Assembly (NCBI GenBank): GCA_002422955.1
Contig: DITY01000118.1
Location: forward strand, 955-11,675
DNA from: Planctomycetaceae bacterium UBA6172
GTDB lineage: Bacteria > Planctomycetota > Planctomycetia > Pirellulales > Pirellulaceae
Direction of reading: 5' to 3'
Length of the DNA: 10,721 nt
The notes beneath the pieces were generated by a model that did no database searches, was not told where the DNA came from, and saw only the letters and a list, made by a program, of their open reading frames with translations. Shown piece after piece: positions 1 through 7,422 of this stretch. The first letter of the stretch is position 1; each line of letters begins with the position of its first letter. The position numbers were made by a program, and so were the translations under genes.

Positions 1-188
1 GTGCCCAACAGCAGCGCCGCGATGCCTAACAAGATCGTGGCCGCGCCGCGGCTGCCGAAGCGGGTCCGCAACTCGCTCACCCGTCGGAGGCGATAGAAGC
101 CCGGCGATTGCCGCAGCGTGCTGATTCCGATCCACAGCGCCAGGGCGATCGCCACGCCGCCCACCAACCATTCGCTCGCGTCGTTCAT
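1..188 (-). CDS. Small membrane protein, N-terminal part only (cut by window start)
   Basis: The product is not recognised. The reading frame begins at ATG (complement of 186-188) with MNDASEWLVGG and stays open to the window edge, giving 62 visible residues. Two hydrophobic stretches are visible, at about residues 8-24 (GGVAIALALWIGI region) and 48-62 (AATILLGIAALLLG region). They are separated by an Arg-rich loop (RLRRVSELRTRFGSR), so a two-pass inner-membrane protein with this loop in the cytoplasm is likely. A GAGG lies only 2 nt before the ATG, which is closer than ideal. The gene lies 79 nt downstream of the HEAT/TPR gene on the same strand and may share its transcript. No enzyme motif is visible in the available part. 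The C-terminus is outside the window. Confidence 0.55.
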   Translation of the reverse strand, partial: MNDASEWLVGGVAIALALWIGISTLRQSPGFYRLRRVSELRTRFGSRGAATILLGIAALLLG

Positions 189-192
189 GACC

Positions 193-255
193 TCAGCCGC
201 CGGCTGACTCCGTGCTCGGGGTATTCCTGACTGTGGGACGATCGCGATTTCGCGA
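193..255. repeat. Two short inverted repeats between the minus-strand genes
   Basis: TCAGCCG-C-CGGCTGA (193-207) is a perfect inverted repeat whose edge overlaps the GAGG in front of the small membrane protein gene. TCGCGA-TT-TCGCGA (242-255) is flanked by GGAC/GTCC, so the hairpin can extend past a 2-nt bulge. No U-tract follows on either strand, so these are not clear intrinsic terminators. They could weaken read-through or mask the ribosome binding site, which is inference only. Confidence 0.3.
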
Positions 256-267
256 GTCCGACGCGGC

Positions 268-939
268 TCAATCGGGCGAGTCTTGCTCTGCCTTGCGTTC
301 CAGCGCCCGGATCTCGACCCGCGCCGCTTCCAGATCGGGGGATATCTCCACCGCGCGGCGGAGCGACCGGAGGGCCGAGTTCAGATCGCCGACGACCATC
401 CGGCACCGCGCCATGCCGAGCCAGGCGGGATAATGATAGCGGCAGCGGACGACGCAGTTGTGATAGGCCTCGGTCGCCGCATCATGCTGGTCGAGCCCGT
501 ACCAACAAATGGCCAACTGGTGATAAACCTCGGCATAGTCGGGGGCTTGATCGGCTAGGATCAGCGCCGGCGCCAAGGCGGCGGCATGCTCCGACAGTTC
601 GTTCAAACGCATCACCTGCAGCAATCGCTGGCGGTGCTTCGGTTCCGCCGCTCGGATCAGCAGCCGGCGAAACGATTCGTCGGCCGCCAACCGCACGCAG
701 TTGTCACGATCCGACAGCGCCATGCCCAACGGGTCGAGCGAGTCGGTATCGCCGACGATCCCCAACGCGATCGCCGCCGCCCGTCGATTGGCCAAGTCTC
801 CGCGCAAAAGAATCGCGGACAGCGTCCCTAGCGAGTAAAATCGACGTAAGCTCGCCGCGAACCGCACCGCACTGCGCGTTTCCAAAAAGCCATCGTGAGC
901 CGCGATCAGACGGGTGCGGTGTGGCTGCGAGTCACTCAC
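268..939 (-). CDS. HEAT-like/TPR repeat protein, hypothetical
   Basis: This 223-residue protein is probably a protein-protein interaction scaffold. No signal peptide or membrane segment is visible, so it should be cytoplasmic. Residues about 38-95 look like one or two HEAT-type helical pairs (SAILLRGDLANRRAAAIALG, then DPLGMALSDRDNCVRLAADE). Residues about 135-168 and 169-202 look like two TPR units: AEVYHQLAICWYGLDQHDAA, then PAWLGMARCRMVVGDLNSAL and the consensus-like end RAVEISPDLEAA. The C-terminus is charged. The start codon is GTG (complement of 937-939, reading GTG AGT GAC TCG), with only a weak GACGGA upstream. The gene is first in a minus-strand pair with the small membrane protein and is divergent from the STN-domain gene. 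No catalytic motif is visible and the partner is unknown. HEAT plus TPR repeat proteins are common in Planctomycetes. Confidence 0.75.
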   Translation of the reverse strand: MSDSQPHRTRLIAAHDGFLETRSAVRFAASLRRFYSLGTLSAILLRGDLANRRAAAIALGIVGDTDSLDPLGMALSDRDNCVRLAADESFRRLLIRAAEPKHRQRLLQVMRLNELSEHAAALAPALILADQAPDYAEVYHQLAICWYGLDQHDAATEAYHNCVVRCRYHYPAWLGMARCRMVVGDLNSALRSLRRAVEISPDLEAARVEIRALERKAEQDSPD

Positions 940-1152
940 GATGGGGTTCCGTCAGGTAGGGATTGAGAGCGCGTGGCATCGTCGGATCGGAGGATCTGAC
1001 TGCAACGCAGCCTTTCCGTTCCTCATCGTAGACCTGCCAAAGTCGAAGGCAAGTCGATGGAAATGAGGTTCTAGGTACGTTCTTCAGGGCTGCCCAACCG
1101 ATATTTCTATCCTACTTAAGCAATCCTTAGCGGCAAGCAACTCGACGGTACG
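940..1152. promoter_or_regulatory. Divergent intergenic region
   Basis: These 213 bp separate the GTG start of the HEAT/TPR gene from the ATG of the STN-domain gene, so they should hold the promoters of both. The part near 1060-1135 is AT-richer than its surroundings (TATTTCTATCCTACTTAAGC at 1100-1119). No -35/-10 pair was clear enough to call and no strong Shine-Dalgarno precedes the ATG at 1153. Confidence 0.35.
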
Positions 1153-2427
1153 ATGGCGAACATTTCACATTCCCGCACCCGCCAAATCGCCAGCGCGACC
1201 GTGGCCTGCTTCGCCGCCGCGGCGTTCGGCCTGTCGTTGGAGTGTCCCACGACGCTCGCCCAGCGTCCCGCGGCCAGGCCCAATCCCGGCCGAGCCGCAC
1301 GCGACGCGGCGCCGCGAACCGGCGCAGTCGCCGGTCCCGTCGCCCCCGAACTCGCCAATCGCCTGGCCGCCCCGTTCCAGACCTTGGTCGAAGGGCGGCC
1401 GCTGCGCGAGCTGTTGACCCAGATGTCCGAGGTCGGTGGCTTCAACCTGTGGCTCGATCGACACATCGATCCGGACCAATCCGTCTCGCTGCCGCCGGCG
1501 CCCCGCACGCTGTTCGGCACGATCTCGCAGGCCGCCGCGGCCGCCGGGCACGACTCGGCCGCCATCGGCAACCTCGTGTTGGTCGGACGCCCCGACTGGG
1601 TCGCGTCGGTCGTCGCCGTGATGCTCAGCCAACCCGACGCTTACTTGGCCGACGCGCCGCCTAAGATCGTCGCTTGGCCCGAGGCCACGACGCCCTCCGA
1701 AGCGCTGCGGATCGCGGCCGGGGCGAAGCCACTGACCGACGAACACCTCGCTAACCCGCGATCGGACCGGGCTAACCCGCGATCGGACCGGGCTAACCCG
1801 CAGGCGGAAAATACCGAGCTGTTGCCGCACGACCTGTGGCCGGCTGTCCGCTGGCAAGGCGTTTCGCAACCACTGGCAACGCTGTTGGTCGCCGTCCAGT
1901 TCGGCCAGATGCCCGCGAACCTGGAGTCCCGAGCAGCGGCCAACGACCAGCCCCCGCCGCTGATTCCGCTGGCCGCGCCGGAATCGTTTGTTTTGCAGTA
2001 CCCCAGCGGCCCTCACGCGGCGGCGCTGCGGCGTGAGGTACTGGCGGCCGATCCGGAGGCGAAGGTCAAGCAGTCGCCATCCAGCGGGCGGATCGAAGTC
2101 GTCGGCTCGGCCGCGGCGCAGGTCGCTGCCGTCCGCGCTCACCTGACCCACGCTTCGACCCCGGTGAACGCCAAGGGGACGGTCGATCGCGTCCGCTTCT
2201 CGATGACGCTGCAAGGGATCTCCGCGGCCAGGGTGTTCGAGCAGCTGGCCAACACCGCCGTCCATCAGCTGGTGATTGCCGACGACGCCCGCGCCGCCTG
2301 CCAATCGCTCGTGATGCTGAATATCCAAGACAAGACGATCCGCGAGCTGGTCGACCTGGTCGCGCAGCAGGTCGGTGTCAAAGCCCAGTGGGCCGACGGG
2401 CAATTGCAGATCACCCGCGGCCGCTAG
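1153..2427 (+). CDS. Exported protein with secretin/STN-like modules
   Basis: This 424-residue protein is predicted to be Sec-exported. An N-terminus with Arg/His residues is followed by a hydrophobic core (about 11-29) and a likely cleavage after TLA (residue 36). Residues 38-60 form an Ala/Pro/Arg-rich linker. Residues about 70-147 (FQTLVEGRPLRELLTQMSEV, then GGFNLWLD) and 344-424 (FSMTLQGISAARVFEQLAN, ending VGVKAQWADGQLQITRGR) both resemble the STN/secretin short N-terminal fold. Residues 277-331 (FVLQYPSG to VRAHL) resemble a secretin N-domain. No secretin beta-barrel domain follows, so this is not a complete secretin. It may be a periplasmic or envelope adaptor; the exact role is unknown. 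Residues 200-217 are an unusual in-frame repeat (ANPRSDR twice, then ANPQ). The ATG was chosen because it gives the signal peptide directly. Confidence in the CDS is high, in the domain call moderate. Confidence 0.8.
   Translation: MANISHSRTRQIASATVACFAAAAFGLSLECPTTLAQRPAARPNPGRAARDAAPRTGAVAGPVAPELANRLAAPFQTLVEGRPLRELLTQMSEVGGFNLWLDRHIDPDQSVSLPPAPRTLFGTISQAAAAAGHDSAAIGNLVLVGRPDWVASVVAVMLSQPDAYLADAPPKIVAWPEATTPSEALRIAAGAKPLTDEHLANPRSDRANPRSDRANPQAENTELLPHDLWPAVRWQGVSQPLATLLVAVQFGQMPANLESRAAANDQPPPLIPLAAPESFVLQYPSGPHAAALRREVLAADPEAKVKQSPSSGRIEVVGSAAAQVAAVRAHLTHASTPVNAKGTVDRVRFSMTLQGISAARVFEQLANTAVHQLVIADDARAACQSLVMLNIQDKTIRELVDLVAQQVGVKAQWADGQLQITRGR
1750..1801 (+). repeat. In-frame 21-bp tandem repeat, 2.5 copies
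   Basis: Two identical 21-bp units lie at 1750-1770 and 1771-1791, each beginning GCTAACCCGC and ending GATCGGACCGG. A 10-bp partial third unit (GCTAACCCGC) lies at 1792-1801. The unit length keeps the frame and encodes ANPRSDR in the linker between the two N-terminal modules of the STN-domain protein. Its sequence style (GCTAAC plus CG-rich CGG blocks) resembles intergenic repeats rather than the surrounding codons. Confidence 0.9.
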
Positions 2428-2435
2428 CCCGCGGC

Positions 2436-2479
2436 CGATGTCTAGCAGCAAGGCTGATGGCTAGGCGATGTCTAGCAGC
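2436..2479 (+). repeat. 14-bp direct repeat, 30-bp period
   Basis: CGATGTCTAGCAGC occurs at 2436-2449 and exactly again at 2466-2479. Between them is AAGGCTGATGGCTAGG, which itself echoes the GATG-CTAG pattern. It lies 9 bp after the stop codon of the STN-domain gene. It is most simply a small intergenic tandem repeat; regulatory use is unproven. Confidence 0.85.
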
Positions 2480-2483
2480 GGGG

Positions 2484-2509
2484 CCGAACCGGATGATTCG
2501 CCCGGTCGG
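2484..2509 (+). terminator. Possible terminator hairpin after the STN-domain gene
   Basis: CCG-A-ACCGG (2484-2492) can pair with CCGGT-CGG (2502-2509), giving an 8-bp GC-rich stem with one bulged A and a 9-nt loop, 57 nt after the stop codon. No U-tract follows, so this is a weak terminator candidate. Confidence 0.3.
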
Positions 2510-2583
2510 GGCACCTATCGGAAGATACGCTGCCCTTGGCGCGCCGCCGCGGTGACTGACCCCGGTGTCTCGCGTCAGCCCCG

Positions 2584-2599
2584 ATTTTCCTGGGAAAAT
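2584..2599. promoter_or_regulatory. ATTTTCC-TG-GGAAAAT palindrome
   Basis: This is a perfect 7-bp inverted repeat with a 2-bp centre, standing out as an AT-rich block in GC-rich DNA 174 bp before the chosen start of the cytochrome operon. The symmetry and size fit a dimeric regulator binding site. No regulator is encoded in the window and none could be assigned. Confidence 0.35.
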
Positions 2600-2772
2600 T
2601 CGGTTGATCCGAGCCCGCCGATCGTCGACACTATTGCATGGGTCACGACAAGTGATCTCGCCGGCCTGGAGTCGGTCCCGCCTTCCCCACCCACTGCATG
2701 GTCCCGCCAATGATTCGGCTCGCGATCGTTTTCGATCGATTCTCAAGGGCGATCTGTCTGGGTTGCTCCGCC

Positions 2773-5673
2773 ATGACGGCTCCCACGCATCATCTCGCAC
2801 GTAAGACCCTCGCGGTTTGCGTCGTCACGCTGCTCTCCGGCGCCAGTGTGAGTCGCGCCGACGAGCCGCCAGCCGCTGAACTGCCAGCTCAAATAACCGT
2901 TGAGCCAGCGGCGGTCGAACCAGCTCCCGCGGCCTCGGCTCCTGCGGAACCAGCTACCGCGGCTGTCGAGCCTGCACCCACACCTGAGCCTACACCTGAG
3001 CCCGAGGCGGCTCCCGAACCTGCAGAGCCCGTCCCCGCGCCGGCTGCCGCCAATCCAGACGCCCCCGTCCCCCAACCGGAACTTCCCGCCGCGGACTTGC
3101 TGGTCTTCGAACGCGATATCCGACCGCTGCTCAAAGCCCATTGCTGGCATTGCCACGGCGAGGAAGCGGACCCCGAAGCTGGGCTCGACCTGCGTCTGGG
3201 ACGGTTCCTCCATCGCGGTGGCGAGTCGGGTCCGGCGGTGCTGCCCAGCGACTCGGCCAGCAGCTTGGTCTATCAGCGGATCGCCAGCGGAGAGATGCCT
3301 CCGGGCGAGGCGAAGATGTCGGCGGTGGAGCTGCGGAAGATCGAGCTCTGGATCAACCAAGGGGCCAAGACTTCGGGCGACGAACCCGAATCGCTCGTCG
3401 CCGGCGACATCTTCTCGCAACAGGACCGCGACCACTGGGCTTTCCGCGATGTCCAACGCCCCGCCGTGCCGGTCGTGCCGGCCGAAGCCGAAGTGATCAC
3501 GCCGATCGATGCGTTCCTGTGGCGCGAGCTGCAACGCCAAGGGGTGCCGGGCTTCTCGCCGCAAGCCGATCGCGCGACGCTGATCCGCCGCGTCACCTTC
3601 GGCCTGACCGGATTGCCACCCAGCCCCGAAGCGATCGCCGAGTTCATCGCCGACCAGCGGCCCGACGCCTACGAGCGGTTGGTCGATCGCTTGCTCGATA
3701 CGGCCGCGTACGGCGAACGCTGGGGCCGCCACTGGCTCGATATCGCCGGCTATGCCGACAGCGACGGCTACTCCGCGACCGACCCCGAACGGAAATGGGC
3801 GTGGAAGTATCGCGATTACGTCGTGAATTCCTTCAACCGGGACAAGCCCTGGAACGAGTTCATCGTCGAGCAGTTGGCCGGTGACGAGCTGGTCCCCCAG
3901 CCCTTCAAAAACCTTTCGCCCGAGCAGGCCGAAAAGCTGATCGCGACCGGCTTCCTGCGGATGGGTCCCGATGGCACGACCGATTCGGCGTCGGATCAGA
4001 ACCTCGCCCGCAACGACGTGATGGCCGAAACGATCAAGATCGTCTCGACCTCGTTGCTCGGGCTATCCGTCGGCTGCGCCCAATGCCATGCCCACCGTTA
4101 TGACCCGATTTCACACGCCGATTACCACCGCATCCGCGCGGTTTTTGAGCCGGCGTACGACTGGAAGAATTGGCGTTCCGCACCCCAGCGGTTGGTGTCG
4201 CAGTGGTCCGACGAAACCCGCGCCCGTGGCGATGAAGTCGACCTGTTGATCAAGCAGGTCGCCGACGAACGGAACGCGGAACTCGATCAGATCGTCAAGG
4301 ACACCTTCGAGCAGGAACTCGCGAAGCTTCCCGAGGAGGTTCAAGCCAAGGCCCGCGAAGCCCGTGAGACCGCTGACAAAGATCGCACCGACGAACACAA
4401 GACGTTGATCAAGGAATACCCGTTCCTGAACGTCAACCGCGGCACCGTCTACCTCTATCTGAAAGATCGGCTCAACGGCTTCAACAAGAAATGGGATGCC
4501 AAGCAAGCCGAGGTCAACGCGCTGCGTCCCGCGGACGACTGGATCCACTGCCTCACCGAAGTGCCCGGCCAGATCCCCGAGACCAAGCTCTTTTCTCGCG
4601 GCGATATCAACCAGCCGCGCGAGGCGGTCGCTCCCGGCGAACTGTCGGTGATCGATCGCGGCGACGCGGCCATCCCGAGCGATGATCCGGAGTTGCCGAC
4701 GACGGGACGCCGCATCGCCTACGCCCGGCACCTGACCGACGGCAACCATCCGCTCGTCGCTCGCGTGCTGGTCAACCGTTTCTGGATGCTGAACTTCGGT
4801 CAAGGGCTGGTCCCTTCGGTCAGCGATTTCGGCACGCAAGGCCAACCCCCACTGCACCCCGAGCTGCTCGATTGGTTGGCTGACGAATTCGTCAGCAGCG
4901 GCTGGTCGCTCAAACACCTCCAGCGATTGATGTTGAACTCCCGCGCCTATCGGCAATCCTCCGCGCGGACCGCGGCGCTCGATGCGATCGACCCGGACAA
5001 CCGGTTGCTAGCGCGGATGCCGGTGCGGCGGCTGGAGGCGGAAGGGGTTCGCGACGCGCTGCTGGCGATCGCGGGCGAGCTGTCGGGCAAGATGTTCGGC
5101 CCGCCAGTCCCGGTCGCGCCCGATGAGATCGGTCAGATCATCGTCGCCGCGGATAATCGCGACTCCGCCGGCCGACCTTCCGGCAAGCAGGCTTCGCTCG
5201 GTGAAGACGAATTCCGCCGCAGCCTCTACGTGCAAGTCCGCCGCTCGATGCCGCTGGGCGTGTTGGAGCCGTTCGACATGCCGAGTCTGGCCCCCAACTG
5301 CGAACAACGCAGCACTTCGACCGTCGCGCCGCAGTCGCTGCTGATGATGAACAGCCCGTTCGTCGTCGAGCGGTCCAAAGTCATGGCCCAGCGGCTGGTC
5401 CGCGAAGTCGGCGACGACCCGGTGGCCCAGTTCCAGCGGGCCTGGTGGCTGACGCTCGGCCGCGAACCGACGGCCGAAGAAACCGCCGCGGGGGTGGCGA
5501 TGCTCGGCGCCCAGACCGATCACTTCGTTGCCGCGCTCGCCCCACCGGCCACGGGTGAAGGGGATGCGCCGGCCTCGCCCGCCGCCACCGACAGCACCGC
5601 CCCACGACTCGCCGCCCTGGCGACGCTCTGCCAGGCTTTGGTCAGTTCCAACCGCTTCCTGTACATCGATTGA
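2773..5673 (+). CDS. PSCyt1-DUF1549-DUF1553 planctomycete cytochrome-type protein
   Basis: This 966-residue exported protein is probably a c-type heme redox protein; the reaction is unknown. A Sec signal is clear (MTAPTHHLARKTLAVCVVTL, likely cleavage after SRA at residue 29). Residues 30-104 are a Pro/Ala/Glu-rich linker. PSCyt1 begins near 108 (FERDIRPLLKAHCWHCHG), with heme motif CWHCH at 124-128. DUF1549 spans about 243-450 (IDAFLWRELQ, LTGLPPSP, AYGERWGRHWLDIAGYADS) and includes a second motif, CAQCH, at 435-439. A charged, probably helical insert follows (about 460-560). DUF1553 runs from about 646 to the end (HPLVARVLVNRFW, SDFGTQG, SRAYRQSS, final NRFLYID). ATG 2773 was chosen because it puts the signal peptide at the N-terminus. 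ATG 2698 in the same frame would give 991 residues. No good Shine-Dalgarno supports either. The gene is followed after 4 nt by the DUF1501 gene. Confidence 0.93.
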   Translation: MTAPTHHLARKTLAVCVVTLLSGASVSRADEPPAAELPAQITVEPAAVEPAPAASAPAEPATAAVEPAPTPEPTPEPEAAPEPAEPVPAPAAANPDAPVPQPELPAADLLVFERDIRPLLKAHCWHCHGEEADPEAGLDLRLGRFLHRGGESGPAVLPSDSASSLVYQRIASGEMPPGEAKMSAVELRKIELWINQGAKTSGDEPESLVAGDIFSQQDRDHWAFRDVQRPAVPVVPAEAEVITPIDAFLWRELQRQGVPGFSPQADRATLIRRVTFGLTGLPPSPEAIAEFIADQRPDAYERLVDRLLDTAAYGERWGRHWLDIAGYADSDGYSATDPERKWAWKYRDYVVNSFNRDKPWNEFIVEQLAGDELVPQPFKNLSPEQAEKLIATGFLRMGPDGTTDSASDQNLARNDVMAETIKIVSTSLLGLSVGCAQCHAHRYDPISHADYHRIRAVFEPAYDWKNWRSAPQRLVSQWSDETRARGDEVDLLIKQVADERNAELDQIVKDTFEQELAKLPEEVQAKAREARETADKDRTDEHKTLIKEYPFLNVNRGTVYLYLKDRLNGFNKKWDAKQAEVNALRPADDWIHCLTEVPGQIPETKLFSRGDINQPREAVAPGELSVIDRGDAAIPSDDPELPTTGRRIAYARHLTDGNHPLVARVLVNRFWMLNFGQGLVPSVSDFGTQGQPPLHPELLDWLADEFVSSGWSLKHLQRLMLNSRAYRQSSARTAALDAIDPDNRLLARMPVRRLEAEGVRDALLAIAGELSGKMFGPPVPVAPDEIGQIIVAADNRDSAGRPSGKQASLGEDEFRRSLYVQVRRSMPLGVLEPFDMPSLAPNCEQRSTSTVAPQSLLMMNSPFVVERSKVMAQRLVREVGDDPVAQFQRAWWLTLGREPTAEETAAGVAMLGAQTDHFVAALAPPATGEGDAPASPAATDSTAPRLAALATLCQALVSSNRFLYID

Positions 5674-5677
5674 TCCC

Positions 5678-7102
5678 ATGCTCCATTCACGACGACACTT
5701 CCTGCAACAGCAATCGTTCGGACTGTCCGGCCTGGCTTTGGCTTGGTTGCTGAAGCAGGACGGGTTGCACGCCGCGCCGCCCAAGCCGGCCACCGAACCG
5801 ATCGTCTATGACCTGCTGCCCAAGGCTGCCAATCACGAGCCCAAGGCCAAGGCGATGATCTCGATGTTCATGCAGGGCGGGCCGAGCCATCACGACTTGT
5901 TTGACCCCAAACCGGAACTGCAGAAGCGGCATCTGGAAAGCTTTCCGGGCGAGATTAAGTACGACAACGCCGCCGAAGCGTCGTCCAAGTTGTTCGCCAG
6001 TCCCTGGAAGTTTTCGCCGCATGGCCAATGCGGGATGGAACTGAGCGAATTGCTGCCGCATTTGGGCACCGTCGCCGACGACATCTGCCTGATCCGCTCG
6101 ATGCGGACCGGCGTGAACAATCACGGCCAATCGATCAACGCGATCAACACCGGCCGGATCACCGGCGGACGCCCCGCGCTCGGCTCGTGGGTCACCTACG
6201 CGTTAGGTTCCGAAAGCCAAGAGTTGCCCGCGTTCGTGGTGCTCACCGATCCGCTCGGCGTGCCGGTCTTGGGTGTCGACAACTGGCGTTCCGGTTGGCT
6301 CCCGTCGCTCTACCAAGGGACCGTGATCCGTCCCCAAGAACCGCGGATCCTGAATCTCGACCCGCCGCCCGAACTGGCCGGCGCGCCGCAAGCTCGGATG
6401 CTCGACTACCTCGGCAAGATCAATCGCGAATACCTCGAGCAACGCCCGGGCGAGACCGACCTGGCCGCCCGCGTCCACAGCTACGAGCTCGCCGCGAAGA
6501 TGCAGGTGGCGGCGAAGGACGCGCTCGACCTGTCGCAGGAAAGCGAAGCGACGCATCGGCTCTACGGCTTGGACCAGCCGGAAACCAAGGAATATGGGTC
6601 TCGCTGCCTGATCGCCCGGCGGCTCGTCGAACGTGGCGTCCGCTTCGTCCAGATCCACACCGGCAATCAGACTTGGGATCACCACGGCGGGATCGAGAAA
6701 GGCTTGCCCAACGTCTGCAAGAGGACCGATCAGCCCGCCGCGGCCCTGGTCAAGGATCTGAAGGATCGCGGGATGCTCGATTCGACGCTCGTCCACTGGG
6801 GCGGTGAGATGGGACGGCTGCCCGTCATTCAAAACGAAAAGAACATCGGCCGCGACCACAACACGCACGGCTTCAGCATGTGGCTGGCCGGCGGTGGCAT
6901 CAAGCACGGCTTGGTCTATGGTGCGACGGACGAATTCGGGCATCAAGCGGTCGAGAACGTCGTCAATCACTACGACTACCACGCGACGCTGCTGCACCTA
7001 TTCGGCCTCGCTCCCAACCGAGTCACCTTCCAACGCCCCAACGGGCTGGATGGTCTGGTCGAAGGCCAAGAAGGGAAGATCGTGCAAGACATCCTCGCCT
7101 AA
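5678..7102 (+). CDS. DUF1501 family protein with Tat signal
   Basis: This 474-residue protein belongs to the DUF1501 family, which is related to the sulfatase/alkaline phosphatase fold. The substrate is unknown. The N-terminus carries a twin-arginine signal: SRRHFLQ at residues 4-10, hydrophobic GLSGLALAWLL at 15-25, then HAA near 31-33, so export of a folded, possibly metal-bearing protein is likely. Family landmarks are MFMQGGPSHHDLFDPKPEL (from residue 63), HWGGEMGRLP, RDHNTHGFSMWLAGGG (from 392) and NHYDYHATLLHLFGL (from 430). Their His/Asp residues are the likely metal ligands. The chosen ATG lies 4 nt after the upstream stop and starts exactly at the Tat signal; a longer frame from 5528 overlaps the upstream gene and has no support. 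With no Shine-Dalgarno, translational coupling to the upstream gene is likely. The DUF1549/DUF1553 then DUF1501 order is the usual planctomycete arrangement. Confidence 0.93.
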   Translation: MLHSRRHFLQQQSFGLSGLALAWLLKQDGLHAAPPKPATEPIVYDLLPKAANHEPKAKAMISMFMQGGPSHHDLFDPKPELQKRHLESFPGEIKYDNAAEASSKLFASPWKFSPHGQCGMELSELLPHLGTVADDICLIRSMRTGVNNHGQSINAINTGRITGGRPALGSWVTYALGSESQELPAFVVLTDPLGVPVLGVDNWRSGWLPSLYQGTVIRPQEPRILNLDPPPELAGAPQARMLDYLGKINREYLEQRPGETDLAARVHSYELAAKMQVAAKDALDLSQESEATHRLYGLDQPETKEYGSRCLIARRLVERGVRFVQIHTGNQTWDHHGGIEKGLPNVCKRTDQPAAALVKDLKDRGMLDSTLVHWGGEMGRLPVIQNEKNIGRDHNTHGFSMWLAGGGIKHGLVYGATDEFGHQAVENVVNHYDYHATLLHLFGLAPNRVTFQRPNGLDGLVEGQEGKIVQDILA

Positions 7103-7373
7103 GGATCGGAATATCAACAAGTGGCGTCATCTTGGACGTTGCGTTTCAACAAGAGCTGGTTAGTGGACGAAAAATCGTGCCAGTAAATGATCGGCCGCTG
7201 CAAATTCCTCGCTCCCGCATCGAGTTGCGATTCTTTCAAGCAACCTTACTTAGGCGTCGTCCACAATTTACTTTCCGCATCCAATAATGCAGTGACACGT
7301 ATTTTGCAGCCAATCTGAGTTTAAATGCGGTAACTTATTTCCGGACGAGCCCTTAGTTCTCACGGCACTAGCT

Positions 7374-7422
7374 CCCCTCGCCCCCAAACTTGTTTGGGGG
7401 AGTAGGGGTCGGGGGTGAGGGG
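7374..7422. repeat. Interspersed palindromic repeat, CCCCCAAAC hairpin
   Basis: CCCCCAAAC (7381-7389) pairs perfectly with GTTTGGGGG (7392-7400) across a 2-nt TT. Outer arms CCCCTC (7374-7379) and GAGGGG (7417-7422) can also pair, with G-rich AGTAGGGGTCGGGGGT between. This CCCCTC...GGGGGAG...GGGGTCGGGGGTGAGGGG layout is one I recall as a frequent intergenic repeat in bacterial, including planctomycete, genomes. Lying between convergent genes, it could act as a bidirectional transcription stop, although no U-tract follows. The repeat identity needs a genome comparison. Confidence 0.65.

Larger units (their letters stand above)
2428..2772. other. Non-coding region before the cytochrome operon
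   Basis: These 345 bp hold no convincing gene. Just after the STN gene stop, CCCGCGGCCG occurs twice (2414-2423 and 2428-2437), flanking the stop codon. A 14-bp direct repeat, a GC-rich hairpin and an AT-centred palindrome are listed separately. The promoter of the downstream operon should lie here. No -35/-10 pair could be called. An upstream in-frame ATG at 2698 would place 25 extra residues before the signal peptide. Confidence 0.6.

Noticed and set aside
1750..1801. CRISPR-like array
   Set aside because: The units are directly adjacent without spacers and lie in frame within a coding sequence, so this is a tandem repeat.
1165..2451. Minus-strand 428-residue frame opposite the STN-domain gene
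   Set aside because: Arg/Gly-rich antisense shadow typical of GC-rich DNA, with no domain. The plus-strand frame has a signal peptide and recognisable modules.
2743..3732. Minus-strand 329-residue frame opposite the cytochrome gene
   Set aside because: Low-complexity Arg/Gly/Asp antisense shadow of a gene with clear DUF1549/DUF1553 and heme motifs.
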